Of a stretch of DNA of 64,000 nt, positions 40,859-50,234 are shown in pieces. How positions within the stretch are numbered: the first letter of the stretch is position 1; each line of letters begins with the position of its first letter. The notes under the pieces are model-generated. The model searched no databases. It had not been told where the DNA came from and worked only from the letters and a program-made list of their open reading frames with translations. The stretch spans positions 1 to 64,000 of the forward strand of contig CANNAD010000001.1 of NCBI GenBank assembly GCA_947502645.1, read 5' to 3'. The position numbers and the translations under genes were made by a program. Source of the DNA: an uncultured Micrococcaceae bacterium. Its GTDB lineage: Bacteria; Actinomycetota; Actinomycetes; Actinomycetales; Micrococcaceae.

Positions 40859-42106
40859 ATGAGTCAGCCACCGGACCACCAGAATTCCCAGCAACCATGG
40901 GGACAGCACAATCCGTGGTCGCAGCCCGGTCCCGGTTCCAACGATCCCTGGGCACATCCAGCCCCTCCCAATGGAATGCCTTCCGCCTATGGGCAGCCGC
41001 CGGGGCCACACCCCGGTTACAACGGACCGCCCATGCCTCACGGGTTTGGCCCCTACGTAGCGCCGCCAAAACCTGGGGTCATCCCGCTTCGGCCTCTGGG
41101 CCTGGGTGAAATGCTCGACGGCGCTTTCCAAGCGTGTCGAAAGAATGCCGGGGCCACTTTCGGCAGTGCAGTGATCATTCAGGTAGTCCTGTCCCTGCTC
41201 ACGGTATTGCTACTGGGAGGGCTGCTGTTCGCACCCGGACAGCTGGAATACCTGGAAAGCGCTCCGGACAGTGAAGCGTTGGGCTGGGCGGCTTCGATCA
41301 TGGGTGGCGCATCCGTACTGTCGCTACTCAACATCATTGCCGTTCTGGTCCTCCAAGGCGTATTGGTCATCCCTATTGCGCGTGCAATTTTCAACCTCAA
41401 AACGGGCTTTGGCTCCATGTGGCGCATTGCGGGCAAAAAGATCTGGTCGCTGATCGGTCTCGGGCTTGTGATGATTGTTTCCGTCACGATCCTCGTTGGG
41501 GTCTTTGTTGTGCTGATGGTTCTTGCTGTCATTGCACTTGAAGAACAGTCAATTGCGTTGGTGATCATCAGCGTTCTGGCCCTTCTCGCGCTGGGCGTCT
41601 GGATCACCGTGAAGTTGGCGCTGGCCCCAGCGGCCCTGATCCTCGACGGTACGGGGGTTTTCTCGTCGCTCGGCCGATCCTGGACTCTCGTCAGAGGTAA
41701 TTGGTGGCGCACGTTTGGCATTCTTTTGCTGACCACCGTGATCGTCCAGGTCATTGTCTCCGTCGTCAGTACGCCGATCTCCGTTGTGGCGAGCCTCCTG
41801 TTCTCGATGAACACAGACCTGGCAGATCCGGATGCAGTCTTCACTCAGACCGTACCGGCACTTTTGGTCACATCCCTGATAGCCGCTGTCTTCGCAGCGA
41901 TCGGTCTGGCATTTCAGGCAGCAGTAACTTCCCTGCTCTATGTGGACCTTCGCATTAGACGTGAGGGGTTCGACATCACTCTGATGAAGGAGCATGAGTC
42001 GGCCGCGTCTGCCGGAGCGGGAGTCCTTCCGGGTTATTCGGTCCGCAAGGATCGCAACGGGCCTTCGCACCCGCCCGCTCCAGGTCCCGGTTACTGGTCG
42101 TCATGA
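40859..42106 (+). CDS. Membrane protein (glycerophosphodiesterase membrane-domain-like) with Pro/Gly-rich N-terminus
   Basis: MSQPPDHQNSQQPWGQHNPW... followed by IPLRPLGLGEMLDGAFQACRKNAGATFGSA and multiple TM. Confidence 0.8.
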   Translation: MSQPPDHQNSQQPWGQHNPWSQPGPGSNDPWAHPAPPNGMPSAYGQPPGPHPGYNGPPMPHGFGPYVAPPKPGVIPLRPLGLGEMLDGAFQACRKNAGATFGSAVIIQVVLSLLTVLLLGGLLFAPGQLEYLESAPDSEALGWAASIMGGASVLSLLNIIAVLVLQGVLVIPIARAIFNLKTGFGSMWRIAGKKIWSLIGLGLVMIVSVTILVGVFVVLMVLAVIALEEQSIALVIISVLALLALGVWITVKLALAPAALILDGTGVFSSLGRSWTLVRGNWWRTFGILLLTTVIVQVIVSVVSTPISVVASLLFSMNTDLADPDAVFTQTVPALLVTSLIAAVFAAIGLAFQAAVTSLLYVDLRIRREGFDITLMKEHESAASAGAGVLPGYSVRKDRNGPSHPPAPGPGYWSS

Positions 42107-42768
42107 CCGTTGTGGGGGTGCTGCCAGCTGCGCTAACGCCAGACGACGATGAAGCGCGCCGTTGGCTGACGGAGGAACTCAGTAAAGCCCCGTACGTTGA
42201 ATCGAAGCCCGGACCGATGGAAATTTTCTGGCGCGCAGTCCTCGACTGGATCGTGAATGCGTTCGACGGCGCCCGCTCGCTCGACTCCGAACTCGGCGTT
42301 GTTCTTCTCGGTCTTGCCGCTCTGGTGGTTATCGGGCTGACGGTCTGGTTTGTCAGGCCCCGGCTGAATGCTGCGGCGCGTCAGCAGGGTGAAATATTTG
42401 CGGGTACTGAGGTCCTTGAGGCGGTTCAGCACCGCAGGCTCGGGGCTGCAGCAGCCCGCAGCGGACGGTATGACGACGCCCTGACCGAGACGCTACGAGC
42501 CGTCATCAGAAGCGCTGAAGAACGAACACTCATAGACCCCGCTCCAGGGCGAACGGCAGTAGAAGCATCGCAGCTGGTGGGCGCCAGGTTTCCAGACCAT
42601 TTTCCCGAAATGCAGTGGCTTGCGGCCAGGTTCAACGAGGTGCGCTACGGCGGCGGTCATGCGAGTCAGGAAGACTACGAACGGGCAAGGGTTGTTGACC
42701 AGCGCCTCGAAAAAGCCGTACCCGTGCAGCGCGGACACCTTGCGCCCGGGCTGGCGGTCCCGTCATGA
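42103..42768 (+). CDS. DUF4129-domain membrane protein
   Basis: One TM plus C-terminal ARSGRYDDALTETLRAVIRSAEERTLIDPAPGRTAVEASQ. Confidence 0.83.
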   Translation: MTVVGVLPAALTPDDDEARRWLTEELSKAPYVESKPGPMEIFWRAVLDWIVNAFDGARSLDSELGVVLLGLAALVVIGLTVWFVRPRLNAAARQQGEIFAGTEVLEAVQHRRLGAAAARSGRYDDALTETLRAVIRSAEERTLIDPAPGRTAVEASQLVGARFPDHFPEMQWLAARFNEVRYGGGHASQEDYERARVVDQRLEKAVPVQRGHLAPGLAVPS

Positions 42769-43970
42769 CCAGCACACTTCCCTCTGATGTGCATTCCTTG
42801 GACGTTGACAGCGACGTCGTTCATGGTGGGCGCAGAACAAGGTCGCGGACTGCGAAGTTCTGGGGCATCCTCGTTGTGCTGCTGATCGCCGCTACGTTGA
42901 TCTCGATCCTCACCCGGTCCTCGGAGGATCCGACGCCCCTGTCCCCGCTCAATCCCTCGCCTGAAGGTGCTCGGGCTGTCTCAGAAGTCCTCCGGGACCA
43001 CGGCGTTGACGTCAAATACGCTACGACGCTCGACGCCGCCGTCGCGCACCTCGAACGCGCGGGCGAGCGCAGCACTCTGCTCCTGGACGACACCTCACAG
43101 TGGCTCGACACAGAGCAGCTTCACCGCCTGGCAGATACAAACGCCGGGCAGACCGTACTGGCCGCACCCACATTCGATCAGCTGGAAGTGTTGGCACCTG
43201 GTCTTCGGCACGCCGGGCTCCTGAACGCCGAAGACGAAGATAAACCCCTGCACGCCGAGTGCCCGCTCCCTGCAGCCGTCGCTGCAGAGAAGATCACAGC
43301 GGGCGGGCAAAGTTACCGCGGCGGCATCGAGTGTTTCCCATCGCCCAGCGGACCCGCAGACTCCGGGTCACTGGTCATCACAAACTCGGGCAGCACCGTG
43401 GTGCTTGGCAATCCACAGCTGATCAGCAACGGCGCCGTCGCCGATCACGGCAATGCAGCGCTTGCACTGCACCTGCTGGGCTCGGAACCCGTTCTGGTCT
43501 GGTACCAGCCATCGGTAAGCGATCTGACAGTTGACGAACAGCAGCAGAACCCCTCAGACCTCCTTCCCCCTTGGGTAGGAAACCTGATGTGGTGGCTCGT
43601 CGTCGTTGCCGTGTTTGCCGCATTCTGGCGCGCCCGCCGACTGGGACCGCTGGTCACTGAGCCCCTGCCCGTCGTCGTCCGCTCCTCGGAAACAGCTGAC
43701 GGTCGGGCACGCCTGTATCAGGAAGCCAGAGCAGTAGAGCACGCCGGCGAAACCTTTCGGTCCGCGAGCCTCGTACGCATTGCACGGCATCTGGGGCTCG
43801 GGCGTGTCCACGATGTCAACATCATCATTTCCTCCACGGCACGCACACTATCCCGTGACCCACAGCAGGTGGCGGACGTCCTCGGACGAGCGGCACCAAC
43901 CACTGAAATCGATTTGGTGCGCTGGGCGCAGGAACTAACAGCACTAGAGAAAGAGGTCGCGACAGCATGA
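42765..43970 (+). CDS. DUF4350-domain membrane protein
   Basis: PLSPLNPSPEGARAVSEVLRDHGVDV; C-terminal TM; position between DUF4129 and MoxR. Confidence 0.87.
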   Translation: MTSTLPSDVHSLDVDSDVVHGGRRTRSRTAKFWGILVVLLIAATLISILTRSSEDPTPLSPLNPSPEGARAVSEVLRDHGVDVKYATTLDAAVAHLERAGERSTLLLDDTSQWLDTEQLHRLADTNAGQTVLAAPTFDQLEVLAPGLRHAGLLNAEDEDKPLHAECPLPAAVAAEKITAGGQSYRGGIECFPSPSGPADSGSLVITNSGSTVVLGNPQLISNGAVADHGNAALALHLLGSEPVLVWYQPSVSDLTVDEQQQNPSDLLPPWVGNLMWWLVVVAVFAAFWRARRLGPLVTEPLPVVVRSSETADGRARLYQEARAVEHAGETFRSASLVRIARHLGLGRVHDVNIIISSTARTLSRDPQQVADVLGRAAPTTEIDLVRWAQELTALEKEVATA

Positions 43971-44977
43971 GCCAGGATATTCCCTCGCAACCCGCCAATG
44001 GCCCAGCGGATACTGGCACTGATGGTCAGGATCCCATTCGGCAGGCATTGCTCGATGTCCGCACCGAAGTGGCCAAGGCCGTCGTCGGGCAGGAAGCCGC
44101 GGTCACAGGGCTACTCATCGCGTTGCTCGCCAACGGACACGTGTTGCTCGAAGGAGTGCCGGGCGTGGCCAAGACGCTGTTGGTGCGGGCGCTGTCCACG
44201 GCGCTGAGTCTGGACACGGCACGCATCCAGTTCACGCCAGACCTCATGCCCGGCGATGTCACCGGCTCCCTCATCTATGACGCTCGCGAACAGGAGTTCA
44301 CGTTCCGCGAAGGGCCGGTATTCACCAATATTCTGCTCGCCGACGAAATCAACAGGACTCCTCCCAAAACGCAGGCGTCGCTGTTGGAAGCCATGGAGGA
44401 GAAACAGGTCTCCGTTGATGGCGTGTCCCGGCCCCTGCCGTCCCCCTTCATCGTCGCGGCAACGCAAAACCCGGTGGAGTACGAAGGAACCTACCCCCTT
44501 CCCGAGGCGCAGCTGGACCGCTTCCTCCTCAAACTCACGCTCCCCCTGCCCGAGCGAGACGATGAGATCGAGGTGATCCGTCGCCACAGCGCGGGCTTTG
44601 ACCCGCGCGATCTGGCTGCAGCGGGCGTTCGGCCTGTTGCATCCGCGGACGACCTGCGTCAGGCTCGTCAGGCCGCCGCCTCGGTGAGCATCTCACCGGA
44701 GGTGCTCGGATACATCGTGGACGTCGTGCGGGCCACGCGTGCTGCACCGTCATTCCAGCTGGGTGTATCACCACGAGGCGCCACCGCCCTGCTCAACACT
44801 TCCCGCGCCTGGGCCTGGCTCTCCGGACGGAACTATGTGACTCCCGACGATGTGAAGGTTCTGGCCGTCCCCGCCCTGCGCCACAGAATCAGTCTCCATC
44901 CCGAGGCTCAGATGGACGGGGTGACGGTCGACGACGTCCTGGCCAGCATCCTTGCCACCGTTTCGGTACCCCGGTAA
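43967..44977 (+). CDS. MoxR-family AAA ATPase
   Basis: VVGQEAAVTGLLIALLANGHVLLEGVPGVAKTLLVRALS; TQNPVEYEGTYPLPEAQLDRF. Confidence 0.95.
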   Translation: MSQDIPSQPANGPADTGTDGQDPIRQALLDVRTEVAKAVVGQEAAVTGLLIALLANGHVLLEGVPGVAKTLLVRALSTALSLDTARIQFTPDLMPGDVTGSLIYDAREQEFTFREGPVFTNILLADEINRTPPKTQASLLEAMEEKQVSVDGVSRPLPSPFIVAATQNPVEYEGTYPLPEAQLDRFLLKLTLPLPERDDEIEVIRRHSAGFDPRDLAAAGVRPVASADDLRQARQAAASVSISPEVLGYIVDVVRATRAAPSFQLGVSPRGATALLNTSRAWAWLSGRNYVTPDDVKVLAVPALRHRISLHPEAQMDGVTVDDVLASILATVSVPR

Positions 44978-44982
44978 AGAGG

Positions 44983-46275
44983 ATGGCAATTACTGGGCGG
45001 TTGGTGATCCTGGCCGCGATAGGCTCACTGGCCGTTGTGCTTTACCCCGAAGCGACAACGGTCCTTTGGTGGCTCCTGCTGACACTGGCAGCCATGGGTC
45101 TTGACCTTCTGGTTGCCGCGCCCCTGCGTCACGTGCAGGTTGAGCGAAGTCTTCCTTCCAGTGTGCGGCTCGGCGCAGCGTGCGAGAGCACGCTCACCAT
45201 TGCCAACCGCGGATCACGGAAACTCCGTGCGACCGTGCGCGAGGGTTGGCAGCCTTCCGCCGGTGCTATCGGTCAACCGATTCGTGTCGTGGTCCCTGCC
45301 TCTGAGTCTCGCCGAACCCGGGTTCGGTTACAGCCGAGCCGACGAGGCGACCTCAACGTTCACCACGTGACGATCCGGAGTCTCGGACCGCTTGGTCTGG
45401 CATCGAGGCAACGGACCATACCGAAACCTGATGTATTACGGGTCCTGCCGCCGTTCCACTCGCAACGCCACCTGCCCTCGAAGCTCCGGAAACTGCGTGA
45501 GCTCAACGGCAGTGCTGCCGTGCAGATCCGAGGCGCCGGTACGGAATTTGATTCGCTCCGTGACTACGTCCGCGGCGACGATGTACGGTCCATCGACTGG
45601 AGAGCTACTGCACGGCGGCGTGAGACAGTCGTGCGGACGTGGCGTCCGGAACGCGATCGCCGGGTCATCATTGTTTTGGACACCTCCCGCACCTCTGCTG
45701 TTCGGATCCAGGACGAGCCGCGCCTTGATACGGGCATCGAGGCGTCGCTGCTACTGGCGGTCCTCGCACGGCATGGCGGTGACAACGTCGATTTTCTGGC
45801 TTTCGACCGGCGTCTCCGGGCCAAAGTGGAGTCCGCTGACAAGGGAAACCAGCTCAACAAGCTCGTCAATGCCATGACGCCCCTCGAAGCGGAGTTGGTC
45901 GAAGCCGACTGGACCAGCGTCCCCCGTCTGGTGCGTCAGGTGTCAACCCACCGTTCTCTGGTGGTTTTGCTGACGTCCCTCGATGCAGGGGCGGTCGAGG
46001 AAGGTCTGTTGCCGGTCCTACCGCGTCTGGCCGAGAAGCATATGGTTGTTGTAGCTGCTGTCCGAGATCCGGAGCTGGAAGTAAGTAGAGCCCAGCGAAG
46101 TACCGCCGCGGAAACCTACAGGGCTGCAGCCGCCGAACGTGCGCTGCTGGACCGTGCCGCGGTTGCCGCGCGAATCAGACAGGCCGGCGCGGAGATTGTG
46201 GACGAGACGCCGCATGAACTCCCTCCCCGTCTGGCCGATATGTACATCAGGCTGAAAGCTGCGGGGCGCCTGTGA
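44983..46275 (+). CDS. DUF58-domain protein
   Basis: GAGTEFDSLRDYVRGDDVRSIDWRATARRRETVVRTWRPERDR. Confidence 0.94.
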   Translation: MAITGRLVILAAIGSLAVVLYPEATTVLWWLLLTLAAMGLDLLVAAPLRHVQVERSLPSSVRLGAACESTLTIANRGSRKLRATVREGWQPSAGAIGQPIRVVVPASESRRTRVRLQPSRRGDLNVHHVTIRSLGPLGLASRQRTIPKPDVLRVLPPFHSQRHLPSKLRKLRELNGSAAVQIRGAGTEFDSLRDYVRGDDVRSIDWRATARRRETVVRTWRPERDRRVIIVLDTSRTSAVRIQDEPRLDTGIEASLLLAVLARHGGDNVDFLAFDRRLRAKVESADKGNQLNKLVNAMTPLEAELVEADWTSVPRLVRQVSTHRSLVVLLTSLDAGAVEEGLLPVLPRLAEKHMVVVAAVRDPELEVSRAQRSTAAETYRAAAAERALLDRAAVAARIRQAGAEIVDETPHELPPRLADMYIRLKAAGRL

Positions 46276-46297
46276 ACTACTCTCTCAAGGAGCAACG

Positions 46298-47014
46298 GTG
46301 ATCAACGAAGCACCCTCGGTGTATCAGGCAACCATGGGGCCTGAGTTCGCTCCGTTGCAGACTGAGATTCAGGATTATTTTGCGCTTGCTCCGGACAGTA
46401 CGTGTTTCGGGCACGGCCGTGGGGTCTTCGATATTGCCGGTTGCCCTCAGCCCCTCCTGCGCCCATTCTTCGCCCTTGCCGCTCTGGACCATTCATTTCT
46501 GCCGGAATACGGCACGGACATACCGTTCGACATTTTCAATTTCGCGCACCGCAATGAGGATGGACGTCAAACGTTGACGGCGTTGCGCCTGATGCATTTC
46601 CCCCGCCGTACCCGCATTTTCCTCGATAGCACCGTTCAACTCTACAACGGTGAACTCTCTGATGAGTTGGGCAGCAGCCGGATTATTCGTACCGGGTTGG
46701 TATGCGCAGCAGGATCGGACGGAAGGATGCGACTGGCTTCACGTCGCAGTAGCGTCGGGATCGGCAAGGCCCGGATGACGCTGCCCGCATTTGCGGACGC
46801 GACCGCCTTCACCGATCAGTGGTGGAACGGACAGCGATTCAGCATCCGAACGAAAGTGCTGCACCGCGTATTCGGCGAACTGTTCACTTACTCCGGCGAG
46901 TTTTCCTACGCATTACGAACGTACGACGACGCCGTCCCCACCGAGCTGGGCGCTCACCTGGGCCTCCTGCCAGTGCCAGTGAGGCAGCGTCTGGGGCAGA
47001 TCAACGGGCACTGA
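46298..47014 (+). CDS. DUF4166-like protein
   Basis: 238 aa; ACFGHGRG-type motif, FNFAHRNEDGRQTLTALR, WWNGQRFSIRTK; family assigned from memory of pattern. Confidence 0.65.
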   Translation: MINEAPSVYQATMGPEFAPLQTEIQDYFALAPDSTCFGHGRGVFDIAGCPQPLLRPFFALAALDHSFLPEYGTDIPFDIFNFAHRNEDGRQTLTALRLMHFPRRTRIFLDSTVQLYNGELSDELGSSRIIRTGLVCAAGSDGRMRLASRRSSVGIGKARMTLPAFADATAFTDQWWNGQRFSIRTKVLHRVFGELFTYSGEFSYALRTYDDAVPTELGAHLGLLPVPVRQRLGQINGH

Positions 47015-47025
47015 TCGGGCACAGC

Positions 47026-48066
47026 TCAGTGATCTGCGAGAATCTGGTTCAACGCGTCCGCGGCCGATGAAAGCCTTCCGAGCACGGACCGTGCGTCCGC
47101 CGGTGTACAACCAGCCAGACCGGCGTCGGGCGTTATCCGTAGCTGATGGAACCGGTTGAGGTCGAGCCCGATCCGGTTCCAGGGGGTGGTGACGCTGCGA
47201 ACCAGCTCAGAAACCTGCGGTGGGGCACCAGCGGCCCCGCCTACTCCTAGCCATAGATGCCGCGCGTTCTCAATCATCCCGGCCAGCAACTCCCACTCGG
47301 CGTCGGTTGTGCCGGATACGGGTAGGGCGAGGCCGTCGAAGGTATCCCCCAGTTCCGTGAACGGCAGATCAGTGCCTGAGGTGGATGCGACTACTCGCTG
47401 CGCGCCAGCGGCTTTCATCGCGGCCACCACGACGGCCCATGATTCCAGTGCCTCCGACCTCGGTACCGCGCGCAGTGTCCTGTATCCGCTTGCGGTAGGA
47501 ATTCGACCGTTCAGAACCTCGGAGAGCCGGGGCTCGTCCAATTGCACAGTCAGACGCGCGTTCGGCGCTGCTGCCATGACGCGGGTGACGTGTTCAGCTG
47601 CGCCTGCAGCCAAAGACTGTGCAAGATCGCGCCTGGCACCGGCGTCGCGCAGGGTACGCTCGCCCGAGGCAAGGTGAAGGCCGGCAGCCAGGCTCAGGGG
47701 GCCAAGGACCTGCGTTTTGATCTCTTCCAGCGAAGATTCGCTTGCGCCGATATCGTCCGCTAGGGCGTTGATATCCTCAGCGAGCAAAGCTACGGCGCGC
47801 CGGTATTCGCGACCACCCCGAGGAACCAGTCTCCAGCCATGAGGCTGCAGATCGACGGGCATGTCCACCAGCATCGCGGCGGTGCGCCCGGTGGAATCTG
47901 CCCCCGGACCGCGGTCCGGTAGTTCCGCCAGGTGTGGAAGGTTGGGGCTGCCGAGCTCTCCCCTGATGATGCGATGAGCCTCCCGAGGATCAGTCCCGGG
48001 CAATGGTCCAAGACCTGTTGCTGAGACTCCCAAAGCTACGTCCGCATCAATCGCGTTGTGTGTCAC
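47026..48066 (-). CDS. MetE/cobalamin-independent methionine synthase-like protein (Rv3015c-like)
   Basis: TGLGPLPGTDPREAHRIIRGEL; VQLDEPRLSEVLNG; translationally coupled to chorismate mutase. Confidence 0.8.
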   Translation of the reverse strand: MTHNAIDADVALGVSATGLGPLPGTDPREAHRIIRGELGSPNLPHLAELPDRGPGADSTGRTAAMLVDMPVDLQPHGWRLVPRGGREYRRAVALLAEDINALADDIGASESSLEEIKTQVLGPLSLAAGLHLASGERTLRDAGARRDLAQSLAAGAAEHVTRVMAAAPNARLTVQLDEPRLSEVLNGRIPTASGYRTLRAVPRSEALESWAVVVAAMKAAGAQRVVASTSGTDLPFTELGDTFDGLALPVSGTTDAEWELLAGMIENARHLWLGVGGAAGAPPQVSELVRSVTTPWNRIGLDLNRFHQLRITPDAGLAGCTPADARSVLGRLSSAADALNQILADH

Positions 48067-48422
48067 TGATCCGATTCCCGACTCTCCGAAATATCCTGAT
48101 GATGCCTGATGACCTCGGAAATAATGAAGTTCAGGAACTTCTCCGCGAAGGCCGGGTCCAGACGAGCTTCCGCGGCAAGGGCCCGTAGCCTGCCGATTTG
48201 GGCTGACTCTCGGGCAGGGTCTCCCGGAGGAAGCTTGTGCTCGGCTTTCAGGTGTCCCACTCGCTGGGTTGCCTTGAACCGTTCGGCGAGCAGATAGACG
48301 AGTGTTGCATCGATGTTGTCGATGCTTCCCCGCACCGACAGCAATTCAGCCATGACCTCTGGATCAACTTCGCCAGCCAATGAACTTGCTTCGGGGTTGT
48401 AGTTCCGTCCTGGATCTGTCAT
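48063..48422 (-). CDS. Chorismate mutase (AroQ class)
   Basis: LLSVRGSIDNIDATLVYLLAERFKATQRVGHLKAEHKLPPGDPAREAQIGRL-type; ATG at 48422 with GGAG upstream (the longer ORF begins at a TTG). Confidence 0.9.
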   Translation of the reverse strand: MTDPGRNYNPEASSLAGEVDPEVMAELLSVRGSIDNIDATLVYLLAERFKATQRVGHLKAEHKLPPGDPARESAQIGRLRALAAEARLDPAFAEKFLNFIISEVIRHHQDISESRESDQ

Positions 48423-48443
48423 GTCTCCAGTCAAGCAGACGCA

Positions 48444-48490
48444 GCGGCGCGGACGTGAACATGTGAAATCACATGACCCGTCCGCGCCGC
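48444..48490 (-). terminator. Large two-tier stem-loop downstream of ABC operon
   Basis: 12-bp outer stem GCGGCGCGGACG/CGTCCGCGCCGC plus inner CATGTGA-AA-TCACATG; begins 10 nt after the ATPase stop. Confidence 0.65.
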
Positions 48491-48500
48491 CGTTGCTGAC

Positions 48501-50234
48501 TCAGTATCCGACGTTCCCCAAGGCCTCTTCACGCAGCATTTCACGGTGGCGTTCGCGCCGTTCGGCCTGCTGGATCGGGTCCGGAACGGGAAGCGAGCCG
48601 ATGAGTCGGCGCGTATACGGGTGCTTGGGTTCGTTCATGATCTGGTGACCCACGCCCTCTTCCACGAGTTTTCCGCGCAGCAGCACGCCAACCCGGTGAG
48701 CGAGCATGTCCACTACGGCCAGGTCATGGCTGATGAACAGCGCCGCGAAACCGAACTCGGCCTGGATCTCGCGGAACAGTTCCAGGACCTTTGCCTGAAC
48801 GGACACGTCGAGCGCGCTCGTCGGTTCATCCGCAATCAGGAGCTTGGGATTCAGCGCCAATGCTCGTGCAAGGCTTGCCCGCTGCCGTTGCCCGCCTGAG
48901 AGCTCATGCGGGTAGCGATCGGCGAAGTGACGTGGCAGCTGAACTGCGTCCATCAATTCCCGCACCCGGGCAAGCCCGTCCTGGGCCGAACGCTTTTCGT
49001 GGATGGTGATCGGTTCCGCGATACATTCTGCAATGGTCAGGTGAGGATTGAATGACGCTGCGGGATCCTGGAACACGAAGCCGATGTCCTTGCGCAGAGG
49101 CTTGAACGTGCGCTCCTTGAGCTCCAGCATTTCGTAGCCGAGCACTTTCAGACTTCCGCCGGTCGCCCTGTTCAGACCGGCGATGGTTCTGCCGATTGTT
49201 GTCTTGCCGGAACCTGACTCCCCCACCAATCCGTAGACCTCACCTGCGGAGATCGTGAAGTTCACCTTGTCGACGGCCTTGAATGAGCTCTTTCCGAGCC
49301 TTCCCGGATACTCGATCTCGAGGTCTTTGGCCTCAACCAGTACCTCACCGAACGGGTTCTCTTTCACGTTGAGAGTGGCCGAGGCGGAATTGGCCCCGAT
49401 CCGGGGAACGGAACCAAGGAGTTTCTGCGTGTACTCGTCTTTCGGGTGGGCGAAGAGCGTTTTGACGTCCGCCACTTCGACGACGTCCCCCTGGTACATC
49501 ACGACGACGCGGTCTGCCAGATCGGCGACCACGCCCATGTTGTGTGTGATCAGGACAATCGACGTGCCGAACTTGTCCCGCAGATCTCTCAGGAGCTCCA
49601 GGATTTCTGCCTGGACGGTGACGTCCAGGGCAGTGGACGGTTCGTCGGCGACGATCAGGCCAGGGTTGAGCGCCAGTGCCGCCGCGATGACGACTCGCTG
49701 CTTCTGACCACCGGAGAACTGGTGCGGGTAGTAATCAACCCTGTGCTCGGGGTCAGGGATGCCCACCTTCGACAGTGCTTCGATGGCGCGCGCGCGTGCT
49801 TCTTTCCTGGAGACCTTGCCGTGAGCTCTCAGACCTTCGGCGATCTGCCAGCCCACGGTGAAGACCGGGTTCAGGGCTGTTGAGGGTTCCTGGAACACCA
49901 TGGAGACGTCACGTCCGCGAATTTGCCGCATCTGCTGCGCTGATACGGAGATGACGTCCTGTCCGTTGAGGATTGCGGCGCCTTCGCTGACCGCGGTTTC
50001 GGGAAGTAGCCCCAGAATGGTTTTGGCGGTCACGGTCTTGCCCGAACCGGACTCCCCCACGATCGCCACTACTTCGCCGGGGGCCACGCTGAGGCTGACA
50101 TCCTTCACGGCATGAACATCGCCCGCATCGGTGGCAAAAGTTACCTTCAGCCGGTCGATGGTCAGGACGGCGTCGCGGGCCGACGTCGGGTTCTGGTTCT
50201 CGGGCGCATCACCGGCGTTGACGGCTTCACTCAT
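48501..50234 (-). CDS. Fused dual ABC ATPase, dipeptide/oligopeptide transporter (DppD-DppF-type)
   Basis: Two Walker A (GESGSGKT twice), two signature motifs (LSGGQRQR and FSGGQKQR); start MSEAVNAG at 50234. Confidence 0.93.
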   Translation of the reverse strand: MSEAVNAGDAPENQNPTSARDAVLTIDRLKVTFATDAGDVHAVKDVSLSVAPGEVVAIVGESGSGKTVTAKTILGLLPETAVSEGAAILNGQDVISVSAQQMRQIRGRDVSMVFQEPSTALNPVFTVGWQIAEGLRAHGKVSRKEARARAIEALSKVGIPDPEHRVDYYPHQFSGGQKQRVVIAAALALNPGLIVADEPSTALDVTVQAEILELLRDLRDKFGTSIVLITHNMGVVADLADRVVVMYQGDVVEVADVKTLFAHPKDEYTQKLLGSVPRIGANSASATLNVKENPFGEVLVEAKDLEIEYPGRLGKSSFKAVDKVNFTISAGEVYGLVGESGSGKTTIGRTIAGLNRATGGSLKVLGYEMLELKERTFKPLRKDIGFVFQDPAASFNPHLTIAECIAEPITIHEKRSAQDGLARVRELMDAVQLPRHFADRYPHELSGGQRQRASLARALALNPKLLIADEPTSALDVSVQAKVLELFREIQAEFGFAALFISHDLAVVDMLAHRVGVLLRGKLVEEGVGHQIMNEPKHPYTRRLIGSLPVPDPIQQAERRERHREMLREEALGNVGY

